From the NCBI RefSeq assembly GCF_024362805.1, contig NZ_CP093299.1:434001-498000 (forward strand): a stretch of DNA of 64,000 nucleotides, read 5' to 3'. Positions 17,335 to 26,236 of this stretch are shown here, in pieces. Below the pieces are notes generated by a model. That model was not told the DNA's origin. It was given only the letters and a program-made list of their open reading frames with translations, and did not search any database. The position numbers and the translations under genes were made by a program. The stretch's first letter is position 1. Each line of letters opens with the position of its first letter. Origin of the DNA: Salipaludibacillus sp. LMS25 (lineage in GTDB: Bacteria > Bacillota > Bacilli > Bacillales > Salisediminibacteriaceae).

Positions 17335-17679
17335 CTGGATCTATAATGTGCATTGCTTCACATTTGATAGTACTGACTCACATCTCATCTTTATTATAAA
17401 GAAGAATAGCCTGTTGGAATAAGCTAATTAGTTACAATTCCGTATCAGCTCTATGACAAATTTATGACGTTTTATGCTCATCAGTCAGCAAATAATCTCC
17501 TGACAAATTACTAAAAACCCGATATTCTCCACTTAATAGCCGGTCAAATCTAGCATGTCATCATAGAAGGCTTACAGATGTAGTTAAAAAGAGAGAGTTA
17601 AAACCATTACAACAGGCTTTTTTACTCATGTCAAAGAAGTGAGTTAAACATGGGCCTTCTTCTCATTTTCGTCACCTTA
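17335..17679. other. Gap 17335-17679 without a gene
   Basis: Promoter region of the TetR gene plus the downstream flank of the coiled-coil lipoprotein gene. AAGGCTTACAG at about 17567 and related short inverted sequences are visible, but no clear terminator, repeat copy or small gene. Confidence 0.5.
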
Positions 17680-18303
17680 TTATTTCACATATCGAATAGA
17701 GGAAAGTTTCCAGCCCTCTTCAAATGTAAAGATGACCTCAATTCCACCATCATACTGAAAGCCATCATTTGTTAATGTATACATGGCATATTCACTCGTA
17801 TAATGGTCGTCACCCTCTAATGAAAAGCTCCTCTGAGCTATGTAAGGAATAGGGTCAAATTGTAAGTAGTGCATCGTCCTATCTATGCCACTTTCGTCAT
17901 CCACTATGTGTAAGGCTTCTAAATCACGATCAATACTCACATTAGAAGCAAGCATTGTTTGTAAGTCATCATGGTTTCTTTCATGCATATATTCAAAAAT
18001 GTCTACTAATTTCTCCTCTATTTCCACTCTTAAAGCTAGTTCATCTTCATGCTGTTCTTCCGTTTCAATCGCATGCTGCTTATATGTTAAGATGTCATTC
18101 TTCAATCGTTTGTTTTCTTCTTCTAATTCTTCTATTTTCTTCCGTTCGTCTTCCAGTTGTTCAGTGAGTTTCTTATTAGTTGAAACGAGGGTAGTGAGAT
18201 CTTCAGATTCGTCCACTTCTACTGTGGATCCTTCCTCATTGTCATTACAAGCTGCAAGGATAAGGACAACACACCCTATAAAAGCAAAGAAATTATTCTT
18301 CAT
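17680..18303 (-). CDS. Coiled-coil lipoprotein of unknown function
   Basis: 207 residues. Lipoprotein signal with lipobox LILAAC at about residues 14-19, so exported and membrane-anchored. Residues about 35-95 are a Glu/Lys-rich coiled coil (TNKKLTEQLEDERKKIEELE and following heptads), then a compact alpha/beta domain (about 110-207) ending in GWKLSSIRYVK, which resembles the NTF2/DUF4829-like stress lipoproteins of Bacillus. Family not firmly recognised. Ended by the - strand flank; the strong hairpin at 18406 lies upstream of it and belongs to the next gene. Confidence 0.78.
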   Translation of the reverse strand: MKNNFFAFIGCVVLILAACNDNEEGSTVEVDESEDLTTLVSTNKKLTEQLEDERKKIEELEEENKRLKNDILTYKQHAIETEEQHEDELALRVEIEEKLVDIFEYMHERNHDDLQTMLASNVSIDRDLEALHIVDDESGIDRTMHYLQFDPIPYIAQRSFSLEGDDHYTSEYAMYTLTNDGFQYDGGIEVIFTFEEGWKLSSIRYVK

Positions 18304-18405
18304 TATCCATTCCCCTTTTTTACGAATAAGGTTCCTATTTAGCCATTTTATAACTCTTCTAGTTTATCACTATGTAAGAGTAAATGAAAAGTTTTTTAGA
18401 GCAAG

Positions 18406-18438
18406 AAAACCAACTTCATTGGACATGAAGTTGGTTTT
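18406..18438 (-). terminator. Strong bidirectional hairpin terminator
   Basis: AAAACCAACTTCAT and ATGAAGTTGGTTTT make a 14-bp perfect stem with a 5-base loop; on the - strand it terminates the 78-residue membrane protein gene. Confidence 0.85.
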
Positions 18439-18466
18439 AGCCGCAAGGCTCTTATTCCCATTACAG

Positions 18467-18703
18467 TTAAATCCAGAAAAACGCCGCTCCTAAAGCAAAT
18501 CCTCCAATTGCTGCCAATGCTATCGGGACTGTGTAAAAACCGTAACCATACCCGCCAAAATCACTGGCTGGTTGCAAATAAACGTGATGTTGATCCACAT
18601 GAACGATTTTCCCATAATATTTTCTGCCACACAAATCTGTTATATGCACATACCTACCTTTGTACCTATAACATAGATCATAATAATATTGCGCCTGACA
18701 CAC
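18467..18703 (-). CDS. Small Tyr/Gly-rich protein with C-terminal membrane segment
   Basis: 78 residues, function unknown. Residues about 15-45 (GRYVHITDLCGRKYYGKIVH and VYLQP) have the spacing of an Sm/SH3-like small beta barrel; residues about 48-78 are Gly/Ala/Phe-rich and hydrophobic, likely a membrane segment. GTG 18703 is 5 bases after GAGGAGGTG, a strong binding site. Similar short, Cys/Tyr-rich membrane proteins are often sporulation genes in Bacillaceae, but nothing here proves it. Flanked by its own terminator (18406). Confidence 0.75.
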   Translation of the reverse strand: MCQAQYYYDLCYRYKGRYVHITDLCGRKYYGKIVHVDQHHVYLQPASDFGGYGYGFYTVPIALAAIGGFALGAAFFWI

Positions 18704-18885
18704 GTGCTCACCTCCTCAACATCTTCATAATAGTGTATTGAGAAGGAGAAATTTCGGTTGGACAAACGACTCAAATTTTTTGTTTTACTTACAATTTACC
18801 GATAAAAAGGGCTTTATCCCCCTTTTTAATCATAAAGAAGAGTGGCTATCACATGGTGTATAAAGAATGAACAACACAACTCATT

Positions 18886-18921
18886 TTAAAAAGAAGAGAA
18901 AGGTTACCCTTCCTCTTCTTG
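18886..18921 (-). terminator. Terminator of the RND exporter operon
   Basis: AAGAAGAGAAAGG and CCTTCCTCTTCTT form a long stem; preceded on the + strand by an A run, i.e. a U run in the - strand transcript. Confidence 0.8.
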
Positions 18922-18935
18922 ACAGGCCGTTATAA

Positions 18936-21900
18936 TTAATTACGACGGTCTTTTTTATTTTTTTCTACTATTTCTTCTAAAACGTGTAAAAGATCTTCCT
19001 TACTCATTTCAGAAACTTTGCTTGCATCTTTTCCAGATGGCCTGGTGTCAAATGTCTTCTCTTTTTCAGTATTAGCATCGACTTTATTTACTAATTCGTC
19101 CTCTCTCTCACTATCCACTACTTCTACATCATACTCATTAAATGGACTCTCATCAGCTTCTTTATAAAACTCGGATAGCTGTGGTTCTGATAAGTTTTCT
19201 GCTTCATTAGATGGTAATTGATAGTGATGTCTTTCACGCCCTTGCTCATCCGTATATTTATCTTCCAATAAATACGCAGGAATACGCTGACCATCTGGCA
19301 TTACATATTTTCTGTTAATAAATCGTGTATCCTTATCAAACAAACTATATATGACAGGAATCAATATAAGTGTTAAAAAGGTGGAACTGACCATCCCACT
19401 AATAACGGTAATAGCCATCGGCTGCTGAATTTCTGTCCCTTCACCGATTCCTAAAGCTAATGGGACTAAACCTAATATCGTCGTAAGTGCAGTCATTAAT
19501 ATTGGTCTTGCCCGATCTTTAACACCTTCAATAATGGCTTCATAGCTCCGATAACCTGCTTCCTTTCGTTGATTAATATAATCGACAAGTACGATCGCAT
19601 TGTTAACAACAATGCCTACGAGCACAATGAGACCGATAAATGCTGTCACGCTAATAGGTGTTAATGTTACTGTCAAGCCAATCGCTACGCCAATGACGAC
19701 TAATGGGACAGTAAACATGATGACAAATGGGTACCTAAGAGATTCAAATTGAGCTGCTAGTACAAGGTATACAAATACAATCGCTAAAATTAAAGCCAGT
19801 GTTAAATCACTTAAGGCATCCTCTAATAACTGCTGATCGCCTGTATAACTAATCGTTGTTTCATCAGGTAGCTCATAATCATCTATAGTCTCCACAACTA
19901 ATGCATTTATTTCTCCTAAGTGATAGTCCGTTCCAAACGTAAGAGAAAATTGAACTGCCTGTTCCTGATTTGCGCGGTTTATTGTCTCAGGACTCGTCCC
20001 TTCTTCAAAATCAGCTAAATCATTTAGAGTTGTATACTCTCCCTCGTTATTACGAATGAGTAAGTTTTCCAATGCTTCAGAACTAGCAATATAGTCATCA
20101 TCATAACGAACATGTACTTCATAAATATCATTTTCCGCCGTCACCACTTGAGTGGCAAAAACGCCTCCTGTTTTTTCGTTAACAGCTTCAGCAATTCCCG
20201 CTGGTGTAAGTCCTGCTTCTCTAGCCGCTTCATCATCAATGATAAGCTGTAATTCAGGAATGGTTTCTTCCAGTGAGTTTGTCACATCTGTAAATTCATT
20301 CATATCATTGAATTCTTCTAGTAAATCGTGTGCTACTTCTTCCAAACGTTTTGGGTTAGAATCACTAATATCAAACGTAAACGTATTTGGATCCGTTCCT
20401 AGTGACCCCTCAACTTCCATTGAAATATCAGCATCAGGGGCAGCTCGTTCAACATCTCGACGAATAGTGTCGATAAACGCCAACGTGGAGATATCTCGAT
20501 CTGCTATCGGAACGAGTGTGACATAAATTACGGCTTGATGTGCGGTACTTCCCCCACCCATTTGCATTCCACTACCGGAAGATCCCGTTACTGCCGTATA
20601 ATGTTCTATTTCTGGATAATCATCTAATATCGTTTCAATTTCTTGAACATCTTCATAGGTGACCTCTAATGTTGTACCTGCTTCATTCTCCACTTCAATT
20701 TGGAAAAAGCCTTCATCTGTGGCAGGCATAAACTCTGTCCCTACTCTTGATACACCAAAAACACCTGCAATTAAAAGAACCACTGTTATTGAGAAAACAA
20801 TCACTCTATTTTTAAGCGCCCATCTCGTTGTTCTATCGAAGAACCCGATAAACCGGGAATTCCTTCTTTTCTCTTCAATGGCTTCTGCTGGTGCTTTAAG
20901 CCAGCGACTGGCAAGCATCGGTACAATGGTTAGAGCTACGAAGAGAGATGCTACTAAGCTAAAGGATACAGTGAATGCAAACTCTCTAAATAAGTTTCCA
21001 ACAATGCCAGAAATAAAGACAACTGGTAAAAAGACAGAGATTGTCGTTAATGTTGACGCTGTAATAGCTGTCGCCACTTCCTTAGTTCCTTCATAAGCTG
21101 CTTGCTTAGGCTCTTTTTTCATGGCTAAATGTCGATAAATATTTTCAATAACAACGATAGAGTTATCGACTAACATTCCGATTCCAAGGGCCAATCCGCC
21201 CAGTGTCATAATGTTTAATGAGAAGTTAGAGAAATATAACAACACAAAGGTAACAATGACAGAAAAGGGGATAGCGATACCGATTAATAGTGGTGTTTTA
21301 AAACTTCTTAAAAAGAAGAATAGGACGAGCATAGCAATGATTCCCCCGCCAAGCAGTGCCATTCCTACACTTGATACAGCCAAATCTACATAATTCCCTT
21401 GATCAAACAAAACGTCTGCATCAATATCACGATATTGCTCCTCTTCTAGGAGCTCTTCTAATCCGTTCATAAAATCTCGAGAAACTTGAGACGTATTAGC
21501 ATCAGCCTGTTGTTGGACACTCACTAAAATAGCGTCTTCCTGATTCGTTTGTGTGATGACATCCATGGGTTCTGGCGCTATTTCCACATTTGCCACATCG
21601 ACTAGTGTAATATCATCTCCAGAGTCTGGATCAACCGTTAACACAATATTTTCAACATCTTCAATGTCACCTAACTCAAATAAAACACGTGTTGAGATGT
21701 CTGTATCACCATCCGTTACAACACCTCCTGGCGCAGTCACATTGTGTGTTTGGAGTACTTGAACCACGTCAGAGTGATCAAGTCCATAGGCCTCAAGATC
21801 GTTTTGATCAAGAGTGATCGCAATTTCCTCAATAGCATCCCCCATGAGATCGATCGTGGCGACGCCCTCAATTCGAAGTAGTTCAGCCTCGAGATCCTGA

Positions 21901-22364
21901 ACAAGATTATTTAAATCCGCCTCATCAGTGCCAGCCGACAAAGAAAGCTGAATGATTGGAAACTGGGAAGGATCGAATTTTAAAAATTGTGGATTACCTG
22001 CTCCTGATGGTAGCGGTGCCTGATTCATTCTGCTAATAATATCGTTCTCTACATCATCTATGGAAGTTGTCCATGAAAATTCTAAAATAGTCATAGAAGA
22101 TCCTTCCATAGAGATGCTGCTAATATTATTTAACCCTGAAATAGTTGATAAACTGTCCTCCATAGGCTGAGTGACTCTATCGACCACTTCCTCAGGACTA
22201 GCATCATTATAGCTTGTCACGACGGCTGCCATAGGCGCATCAATATCTGGTATAAGCTTTAACGGTATATTCGTTAGTGAAACAAATCCTAAGATTAAGA
22301 ATAACGTCATCGTAACGAGAGTAAAAACAGGCCTTTTAATAGAAAAGCCAGTTAAATGTTTCAT
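18936..22364 (-). CDS. RND (HAE1/SwrC-like) multidrug exporter
   Basis: 1142-residue inner membrane pump of the resistance-nodulation-division family, closest in layout to Bacillus SwrC (YerP), a self-sufficient RND exporter working without an outer-membrane channel. One membrane segment at residues 10-30, a large loop to about 330, six segments (about 330-530) including GIGMLVDNSIVVIENIYRH, a second large loop, and a second membrane block (about 855-1005) with VGIVVNNAIVLVDYINQR. Unusual: an acidic cytoplasmic tail of roughly 130 residues after the last segment, rich in Glu/Asp/Lys. Start overlaps the stop of the MarR regulator by 4 bases, so they form an operon. Confidence 0.92.
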   Translation of the reverse strand: MKHLTGFSIKRPVFTLVTMTLFLILGFVSLTNIPLKLIPDIDAPMAAVVTSYNDASPEEVVDRVTQPMEDSLSTISGLNNISSISMEGSSMTILEFSWTTSIDDVENDIISRMNQAPLPSGAGNPQFLKFDPSQFPIIQLSLSAGTDEADLNNLVQDLEAELLRIEGVATIDLMGDAIEEIAITLDQNDLEAYGLDHSDVVQVLQTHNVTAPGGVVTDGDTDISTRVLFELGDIEDVENIVLTVDPDSGDDITLVDVANVEIAPEPMDVITQTNQEDAILVSVQQQADANTSQVSRDFMNGLEELLEEEQYRDIDADVLFDQGNYVDLAVSSVGMALLGGGIIAMLVLFFFLRSFKTPLLIGIAIPFSVIVTFVLLYFSNFSLNIMTLGGLALGIGMLVDNSIVVIENIYRHLAMKKEPKQAAYEGTKEVATAITASTLTTISVFLPVVFISGIVGNLFREFAFTVSFSLVASLFVALTIVPMLASRWLKAPAEAIEEKRRNSRFIGFFDRTTRWALKNRVIVFSITVVLLIAGVFGVSRVGTEFMPATDEGFFQIEVENEAGTTLEVTYEDVQEIETILDDYPEIEHYTAVTGSSGSGMQMGGGSTAHQAVIYVTLVPIADRDISTLAFIDTIRRDVERAAPDADISMEVEGSLGTDPNTFTFDISDSNPKRLEEVAHDLLEEFNDMNEFTDVTNSLEETIPELQLIIDDEAAREAGLTPAGIAEAVNEKTGGVFATQVVTAENDIYEVHVRYDDDYIASSEALENLLIRNNEGEYTTLNDLADFEEGTSPETINRANQEQAVQFSLTFGTDYHLGEINALVVETIDDYELPDETTISYTGDQQLLEDALSDLTLALILAIVFVYLVLAAQFESLRYPFVIMFTVPLVVIGVAIGLTVTLTPISVTAFIGLIVLVGIVVNNAIVLVDYINQRKEAGYRSYEAIIEGVKDRARPILMTALTTILGLVPLALGIGEGTEIQQPMAITVISGMVSSTFLTLILIPVIYSLFDKDTRFINRKYVMPDGQRIPAYLLEDKYTDEQGRERHHYQLPSNEAENLSEPQLSEFYKEADESPFNEYDVEVVDSEREDELVNKVDANTEKEKTFDTRPSGKDASKVSEMSKEDLLHVLEEIVEKNKKDRRN

Positions 22365-22813
22365 TTGGAATCCTCCTTTTGAGTCTCAAGAATGATGTCG
22401 TTTAATTGCTTCAGAGTATCCCTGATCTCCAATAATCTCTTTTTATCGATCTTTGCTAAATATTTTGTCGTAATAGCACTGCGCTTTTCTTGAAGGTCTG
22501 CTAACAATTGCTCTCCCTCACTACCTAATCGCAATAGTGTACTACGTCTATTCGTTTGATCAATTTCTCTAGTGACTAGCCGCATTTGTTCCATTTTTGT
22601 GACCATCTGACTAATGGCACTAGGAGATAAGTTCATGATTTGCGCTAAATCTTTCACGTATTTTACGCCTTTTCTACCAATTAGAAGAAGCGTTAACTGT
22701 TGATTTGGTGATAGCTTGTTCTCGAATTCCGAGCCGAATTCATAATTGAACTTCAAATTTATATCTACCACATGACTTTCAATTTCATCCATTATTTCTT
22801 TTATATCACTCAT
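22361..22813 (-). CDS. MarR family transcriptional regulator of the RND exporter
   Basis: 150-residue winged-helix repressor: LAQIMNLSPSAISQMVTKME (about residues 57-76) is the recognition region and the DQTNRRSTLLRLGSEGEQLL wing follows. The stop overlaps the start of the RND exporter gene (ATGA), so it probably represses its own operon. ATG 22813 follows GGAGGTT. Ligand unknown; hydrophobic or amphipathic drug substrates of the pump are likely. Confidence 0.9.
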   Translation of the reverse strand: MSDIKEIMDEIESHVVDINLKFNYEFGSEFENKLSPNQQLTLLLIGRKGVKYVKDLAQIMNLSPSAISQMVTKMEQMRLVTREIDQTNRRSTLLRLGSEGEQLLADLQEKRSAITTKYLAKIDKKRLLEIRDTLKQLNDIILETQKEDSK

Positions 22814-22913
22814 AGAACCTCCACAATTATTAAGAAATTAAACAATTAACTTTTTTAACTATAAGCATTATGAACTTTAGTGTCAATGAACACGTACCGA
22901 CTGCCCTAAAGAT

Positions 22914-23014
22914 AACTTATCGGACCTTTAGGGGCAGTTTATCCCCCACCTAAACTCTTCGATCTTCTTAAGTTTTGAGGTGAGGGTTTTACTGCCCCTT
23001 AAAAGTGGGATAAA
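22914..23014 (+). repeat. Family-A element, copy A2 (hairpin 2 only)
   Basis: Starts at AACTTATCGGACC and contains only the large second hairpin (GGGGCAG / CTGCCCC, CCCCCACCT / AGGTGAGGG); hairpin 1 is missing. Ends GTGGGATAAA. Confidence 0.88.
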
Positions 23015-23060
23015 GCGTGAAAAATAGTAAAATGAGAACAATTAAGAGTGTAGCTGTTTC

Positions 23061-23220
23061 TTTATCCCAGCTAACCGTCCGAAAAACACCCGCCTGAAAA
23101 TAGAGATGAGAGATAGATCTATATAGATGGGAGATAACGACCGCTAATGTGATTGACTCAACTACCAACCAGTAGGTGAAGAACGAAAACGCCCACTGAT
23201 TGAAGGCGCGTTTTATCCTT
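23061..23220 (-). repeat. Family-B element, copy B2 (reverse)
   Basis: From TTTATCCCAGC (altered end) through CGTCCGAAAAAC, CCTGAAAATAGAGATGAGAG, GATAACGACCGCTAATG, then TCAACTACC, ending GAAGGCGCGTTTTAT. Carries a small deletion in the linker. Confidence 0.85.
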
Positions 23221-23221
23221 G

Positions 23222-23375
23222 AATGTTTTAAGGGTTATCGCCCCACGTAGCGAAGATGAAAACGTTTAAACAGGTGGCGTCTAGATGCCACCTGATAGAT
23301 GTCTCGATGGTTCAGCTTGCTGAAACGAGTTCACAAGCCTTTCGAACGGCTATTCTTTTTAATCGGTCGGACATA
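23222..23375 (-). repeat. Family-C dispersed repeat, copy C2 (reverse)
   Basis: Reverse-oriented relative of 4573-4725; shares AACTCGTTTCAGCAA, CATCGAGACATC, GACGCCACCTG and the GGGCGATAACCCTTAAAA end. It includes the hairpin CAGGTGGCGTC-TAGATGCCACCTG. Directly follows B2, so A2-B2-C2 are three different elements side by side. Confidence 0.75.
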
Positions 23376-23399
23376 TATACTTCACGTACTAAACCGTTA

Positions 23400-23546
23400 T
23401 CATAATGCAGTCGTATTAGTAAAAGTAGTTTTCTCACGAAAGTAAAGACGAATTAGCGTTGCACCTTTCATTTCTAGCTCATTCTTTGTACAGTAATGAT
23501 AAAAAGAGTAAGTTCGCCCATGTTCATAAGATATACGCCCAACCAT
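23400..23546 (-). CDS. Possible 48-codon open frame in the 22814-23839 gap (uncertain)
   Basis: Reads MVGRISYEHGRTYSFYHYCT and continues to a stop at 23400. It is coherent in composition but has no ribosome binding site, and the frame continues upstream of the ATG for eight codons without a good start. It may be the end of a decayed gene. The rest of the gap, 23547-23839, shows nothing recognisable apart from an AAGGAGG at about 23621 with no frame behind it. Confidence 0.25.
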   Translation of the reverse strand: MVGRISYEHGRTYSFYHYCTKNELEMKGATLIRLYFREKTTFTNTTAL

Positions 23547-23839
23547 CAAAGTACCAAAAAAATAAACTCACTTTTTATTTCTACGGCAAGTTTCCAGTGT
23601 CAATGATGATAACAATTTTCAAGGAGGATAGATAAGAGTGTGGGTATCCTTTCATTTCCATCGTCTAAACTTTTATAATTGAAATAAAATATTTCCGTGG
23701 CCACAAGGTCTTAACCAAGACAACCACAGTGAATGTCTCCTTCGACCATCGTTGACACCGACATAAGGATATCTATATTGTGCGAACTTTCCGACTTTTC
23801 ATCATATATGTCATTGCGCCCTTTCAATATATTTCCTTA

Positions 23840-24451
23840 TCATGTTTCTTTTTTACTTCTGAACATCGTATACACAGTAATAGTGCTGAGGCTTTGTTCC
23901 CTGATTAAATGATAACCGAACGATTTATAGAACGCTATATTGGCTGCATTTTCCGTATCAAGCGCAATTCCTGTTGATAAAGGATCGTTATCAACTATCT
24001 CATGAATGAAACTGAGAAGATTTTTTCCAATCCCTTTTCCCTGTTCTTTATGAGCCACTCCGATACAGACTAAATAATGATGCCGTTCAGCTGGACGTTG
24101 ATTATTTAAAATTTTCATGTAATCATTCACTTTTTTGAATGTCGACCATTTTACTTGAAAAGCCAATTGCCAGATTAATATAAATACCTTTATTTGTGTT
24201 AAGACTAGCTGAGTCATTTTTGGCGATTGTGGCTTTTCAATGCAAGCTACACCTTGCAAAAAACCATGTTCTTTTTTACCTATAATTAGCTGTTTCTTTA
24301 TGTGGTTATATGCTAGAACGAAATGAAAAAACTGGCTAATCCTATCTTTTGAATGACTTCCAAATAAATAGTTGAATAAAGGATCATGTGAGAAGGCTGT
24401 TCCTAATAATTTACTAGATTGTTTAAAATCACTTTTGTTAATTTTAATCAT
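23840..24451 (-). CDS. GNAT family N-acetyltransferase
   Basis: Acyl-CoA-dependent acetyltransferase of unknown substrate. The GNAT motif A is clear: VCIGVAHKEQGKGIGKNLLSF (about residues 130-150 of this start), with ENAANIAFYKSFGYH as the motif B region. I chose ATG 24451, which overlaps the upstream stop (ATGATTAA), giving 203 residues; a GTG 15 bases upstream is in frame but less likely. It is translationally coupled to the membrane protein gene before it, and both are divergent from the TetR gene at 25125. Confidence 0.88.
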   Translation of the reverse strand: MIKINKSDFKQSSKLLGTAFSHDPLFNYLFGSHSKDRISQFFHFVLAYNHIKKQLIIGKKEHGFLQGVACIEKPQSPKMTQLVLTQIKVFILIWQLAFQVKWSTFKKVNDYMKILNNQRPAERHHYLVCIGVAHKEQGKGIGKNLLSFIHEIVDNDPLSTGIALDTENAANIAFYKSFGYHLIREQSLSTITVYTMFRSKKET

Positions 24452-25010
24452 GGGCGGCCTCTGCACTATGATAGTGTACTGAAAAACTATAAATCACTTT
24501 AATCATATACATCATGTAAATAATAACGAGCATGTTTCCAACCATATGACTTATAGATACTATGCCTATTAACCCTAAGGTCAATAAAGCCCCTGCCAAT
24601 ACTCGTTGAAACGGCATAGCTCTTAACACATTTGCAACAGTGGCACACGCTATTGTGTAGCACCATATACCGAATGCTATCGTCATTGACCCTCCTAGCA
24701 CCCATGCACAGAGGACTGGTTGTATATGAATAGCAATAAACACCCACCTCCCCAATGGTCTTGTTTGATAATAGGTATCTGTCCCAAACGTAAAATTAGC
24801 TACGATACCTCCAGCTATATCAATGTATAAAAGAAATATTAAAATCTTTTGATACCACGTGAGTTCCACCAAATAGTCTCTAGTCACGACACCGACAACG
24901 AGCCCAGAAACTAAGGTGAAAATAATTACAATGACTAATTCACTTTTTATTTGCTCAGTGCCAAACAACTCATGAAAAAATTTAGGTATGTCAACTTTAC
25001 TATCCTTCAT
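24444..25010 (-). CDS. Six-segment integral membrane protein of unknown function
   Basis: 188 residues, about five or six hydrophobic segments starting at residue 24 (LVIVIIFTLVSGLVVGVV) and ending near residue 175. No catalytic motif is recognised. I chose ATG 25010, 8 bases after GAGGAGG; ATG 25016 is too close to it. Its promoter lies over a TetR operator shared with the divergent regulator, so expression is probably induced with the GNAT gene by an unknown signal. Confidence 0.8.
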   Translation of the reverse strand: MKDSKVDIPKFFHELFGTEQIKSELVIVIIFTLVSGLVVGVVTRDYLVELTWYQKILIFLLYIDIAGGIVANFTFGTDTYYQTRPLGRWVFIAIHIQPVLCAWVLGGSMTIAFGIWCYTIACATVANVLRAMPFQRVLAGALLTLGLIGIVSISHMVGNMLVIIYMMYMIKVIYSFSVHYHSAEAAHD

Positions 25011-25053
25011 AAACATTTCCTCCTCGTATTTGTTGTATGACCATCATAATACC

Positions 25054-25097
25054 AACTGTCCGGTCGGTCAATATATTTTTTGACCGATCGGACAGTT
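25054..25097. promoter_or_regulatory. TetR-type operator palindrome in divergent promoter region
   Basis: AACTGTCCGGTCGGTCA (25054-25070) is inverted as TGACCGATCGGACAGTT (25081-25097), one mismatch, with a 10-base AT spacer. Each arm is itself close to a GACCGRYCGGTC palindrome, the usual TetR-family box. It lies between the divergent membrane-protein and TetR genes and would allow repression of both. Confidence 0.85.
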
Positions 25098-25124
25098 AGT
25101 GATACAGTAAGAATGGGTGATATA

Positions 25125-25712
25125 ATGGATGACTTAAGAAGAAAAAAAGGCTTAGAAACGAAAAATCGTATACGTATTTCCACAACAACTATCCTTGCAC
25201 GTGAAGGTATGTCTGGGTTAAGTGCAAAAAAAATAGCAGACGAAGCTGGCATTAGCAAAAGCAACTTATTTCACCATTTTCAGTCTATAGATGACATATT
25301 GATTGATTTATTTGAAACCATTACTTCAGAAATAGGACACGCCTTATCCAATTTTAAATTTAAATCATTAGAGGAATTTTTTCATATGTTAGGTGAATTA
25401 ACTCTTCAACTTTCCGTGGAAAAAGAGGAAACATTCATCGCTATGTTTCATTACTTTAACATTGCCTTGACAAACCCTAATTATAAGCAACGAATAGTCA
25501 AATTAAAGCAACATCTGATTAAGATATTCAGTGATTATATCCTATCAATTGAACCTATATCACATGTGACATTAACAAACATTACAGAAAGTATTGTCAT
25601 CACGCTTGATGCCTTTGGTATGCATTATTCATTAGATCGCAATAAAGAAAAATTTATGAACCAATGGAAAATACAATCGGATTTTTATTGTCACTATTTA
25701 AGAAATACTTAA
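25125..25712 (+). CDS. TetR family regulator (BetI/AcrR-like)
   Basis: 195 residues from ATG 25125; a TTG at 25080 lies inside the operator and ATG 25113 lacks a binding site, whereas GGGTGAT stands 5 bases before 25125. Helix-turn-helix at about residues 25-55 of this start (SAKKIADEAGISKSNLFHHF). Likely represses itself and the divergent membrane-protein/acetyltransferase pair through the palindrome at 25054-25097. Confidence 0.88.
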   Translation: MDDLRRKKGLETKNRIRISTTTILAREGMSGLSAKKIADEAGISKSNLFHHFQSIDDILIDLFETITSEIGHALSNFKFKSLEEFFHMLGELTLQLSVEKEETFIAMFHYFNIALTNPNYKQRIVKLKQHLIKIFSDYILSIEPISHVTLTNITESIVITLDAFGMHYSLDRNKEKFMNQWKIQSDFYCHYLRNT

Positions 25713-25749
25713 TAAATGCTAGTAGCCACTGGGCATAGCTGTGATGAAA

Positions 25750-25806
25750 TAGCATAAAACGAACCTTCAATCAGTGGGAGAGATTTTCGGACCGTTAATC
25801 TGTGAA
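25750..25806 (+). repeat. Family-B element, short deletion form
   Basis: ATAAAACGAACCTTCAATCAG (split here as ATAAAACGAACC and TTCAATCAGTGGGAG) runs straight into ATTTTCGGACCGTTAATCTGTG: the two ends of B joined, with the hairpin body deleted. Adjoins A3 at 25808. Confidence 0.75.
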
Positions 25807-25807
25807 G

Positions 25808-25967
25808 ATAAAGCTAAGCTTCAATCAGTGGGCGTTTTCCGTCATCCCCCACTGATTGTTCGTTTAACTTATGGGACCTTTAGGGGCAGTTTATCCCCCA
25901 CCTCAACTTTTCGATCTTCATAAGTTTTGAGATGAGGGTTTTACTGCCCCTTAAGAGTGGGATAAAA
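25808..25967 (+). repeat. Family-A element, copy A3 (full length)
   Basis: Two-hairpin form from ATAAAGCTAAGC to GTGGGATAAAA; hairpin 1 loop reads CGTTTTCCGTCATCC. Tandem with the short B form before it. Together with the hairpins at 25993 and 26162 it fills the 25713-26236 gap. Confidence 0.92.
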
Positions 25968-25992
25968 CTTATAAAAGTAGCAGGAACAAAGT

Positions 25993-26022
25993 AAGTGACT
26001 CTCATCAATGAGGAGAGTCACT
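25993..26022. terminator. Hairpin terminator
   Basis: AAGTGACTCTC and GAGAGTCACTT form an 11-bp stem followed by CTTAATTT; lies between the TetR gene (+) and the converging small membrane protein gene (-). Confidence 0.7.
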
Positions 26023-26161
26023 TCTTAATTTACACTTTATTTTGGGATTAATCTATTAACATACCATTGATTTTACCCAAAGATCTCACTATAACATCAG
26101 CTTTACATTAACTTGCCCTGTCTTAGTAATCCCTCGACAGTGGTGACATCTTCAAAATTAA

Positions 26162-26198
26162 AGATCGCTTTACCTAGCCTAAGCATTTTGAGCGATCT
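26162..26198 (-). terminator. Possible terminator of the disulfide-bond operon
   Basis: AGATCGCT and AGCGATCT pair around a 21-base loop, 40 bases beyond the stop of the small membrane protein; the flanking T-run on the - strand is weak. Confidence 0.45.
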
Positions 26199-26236
26199 AG
26201 CCACGTAACTATTTCCCACCAATTGTAACTTTATTC

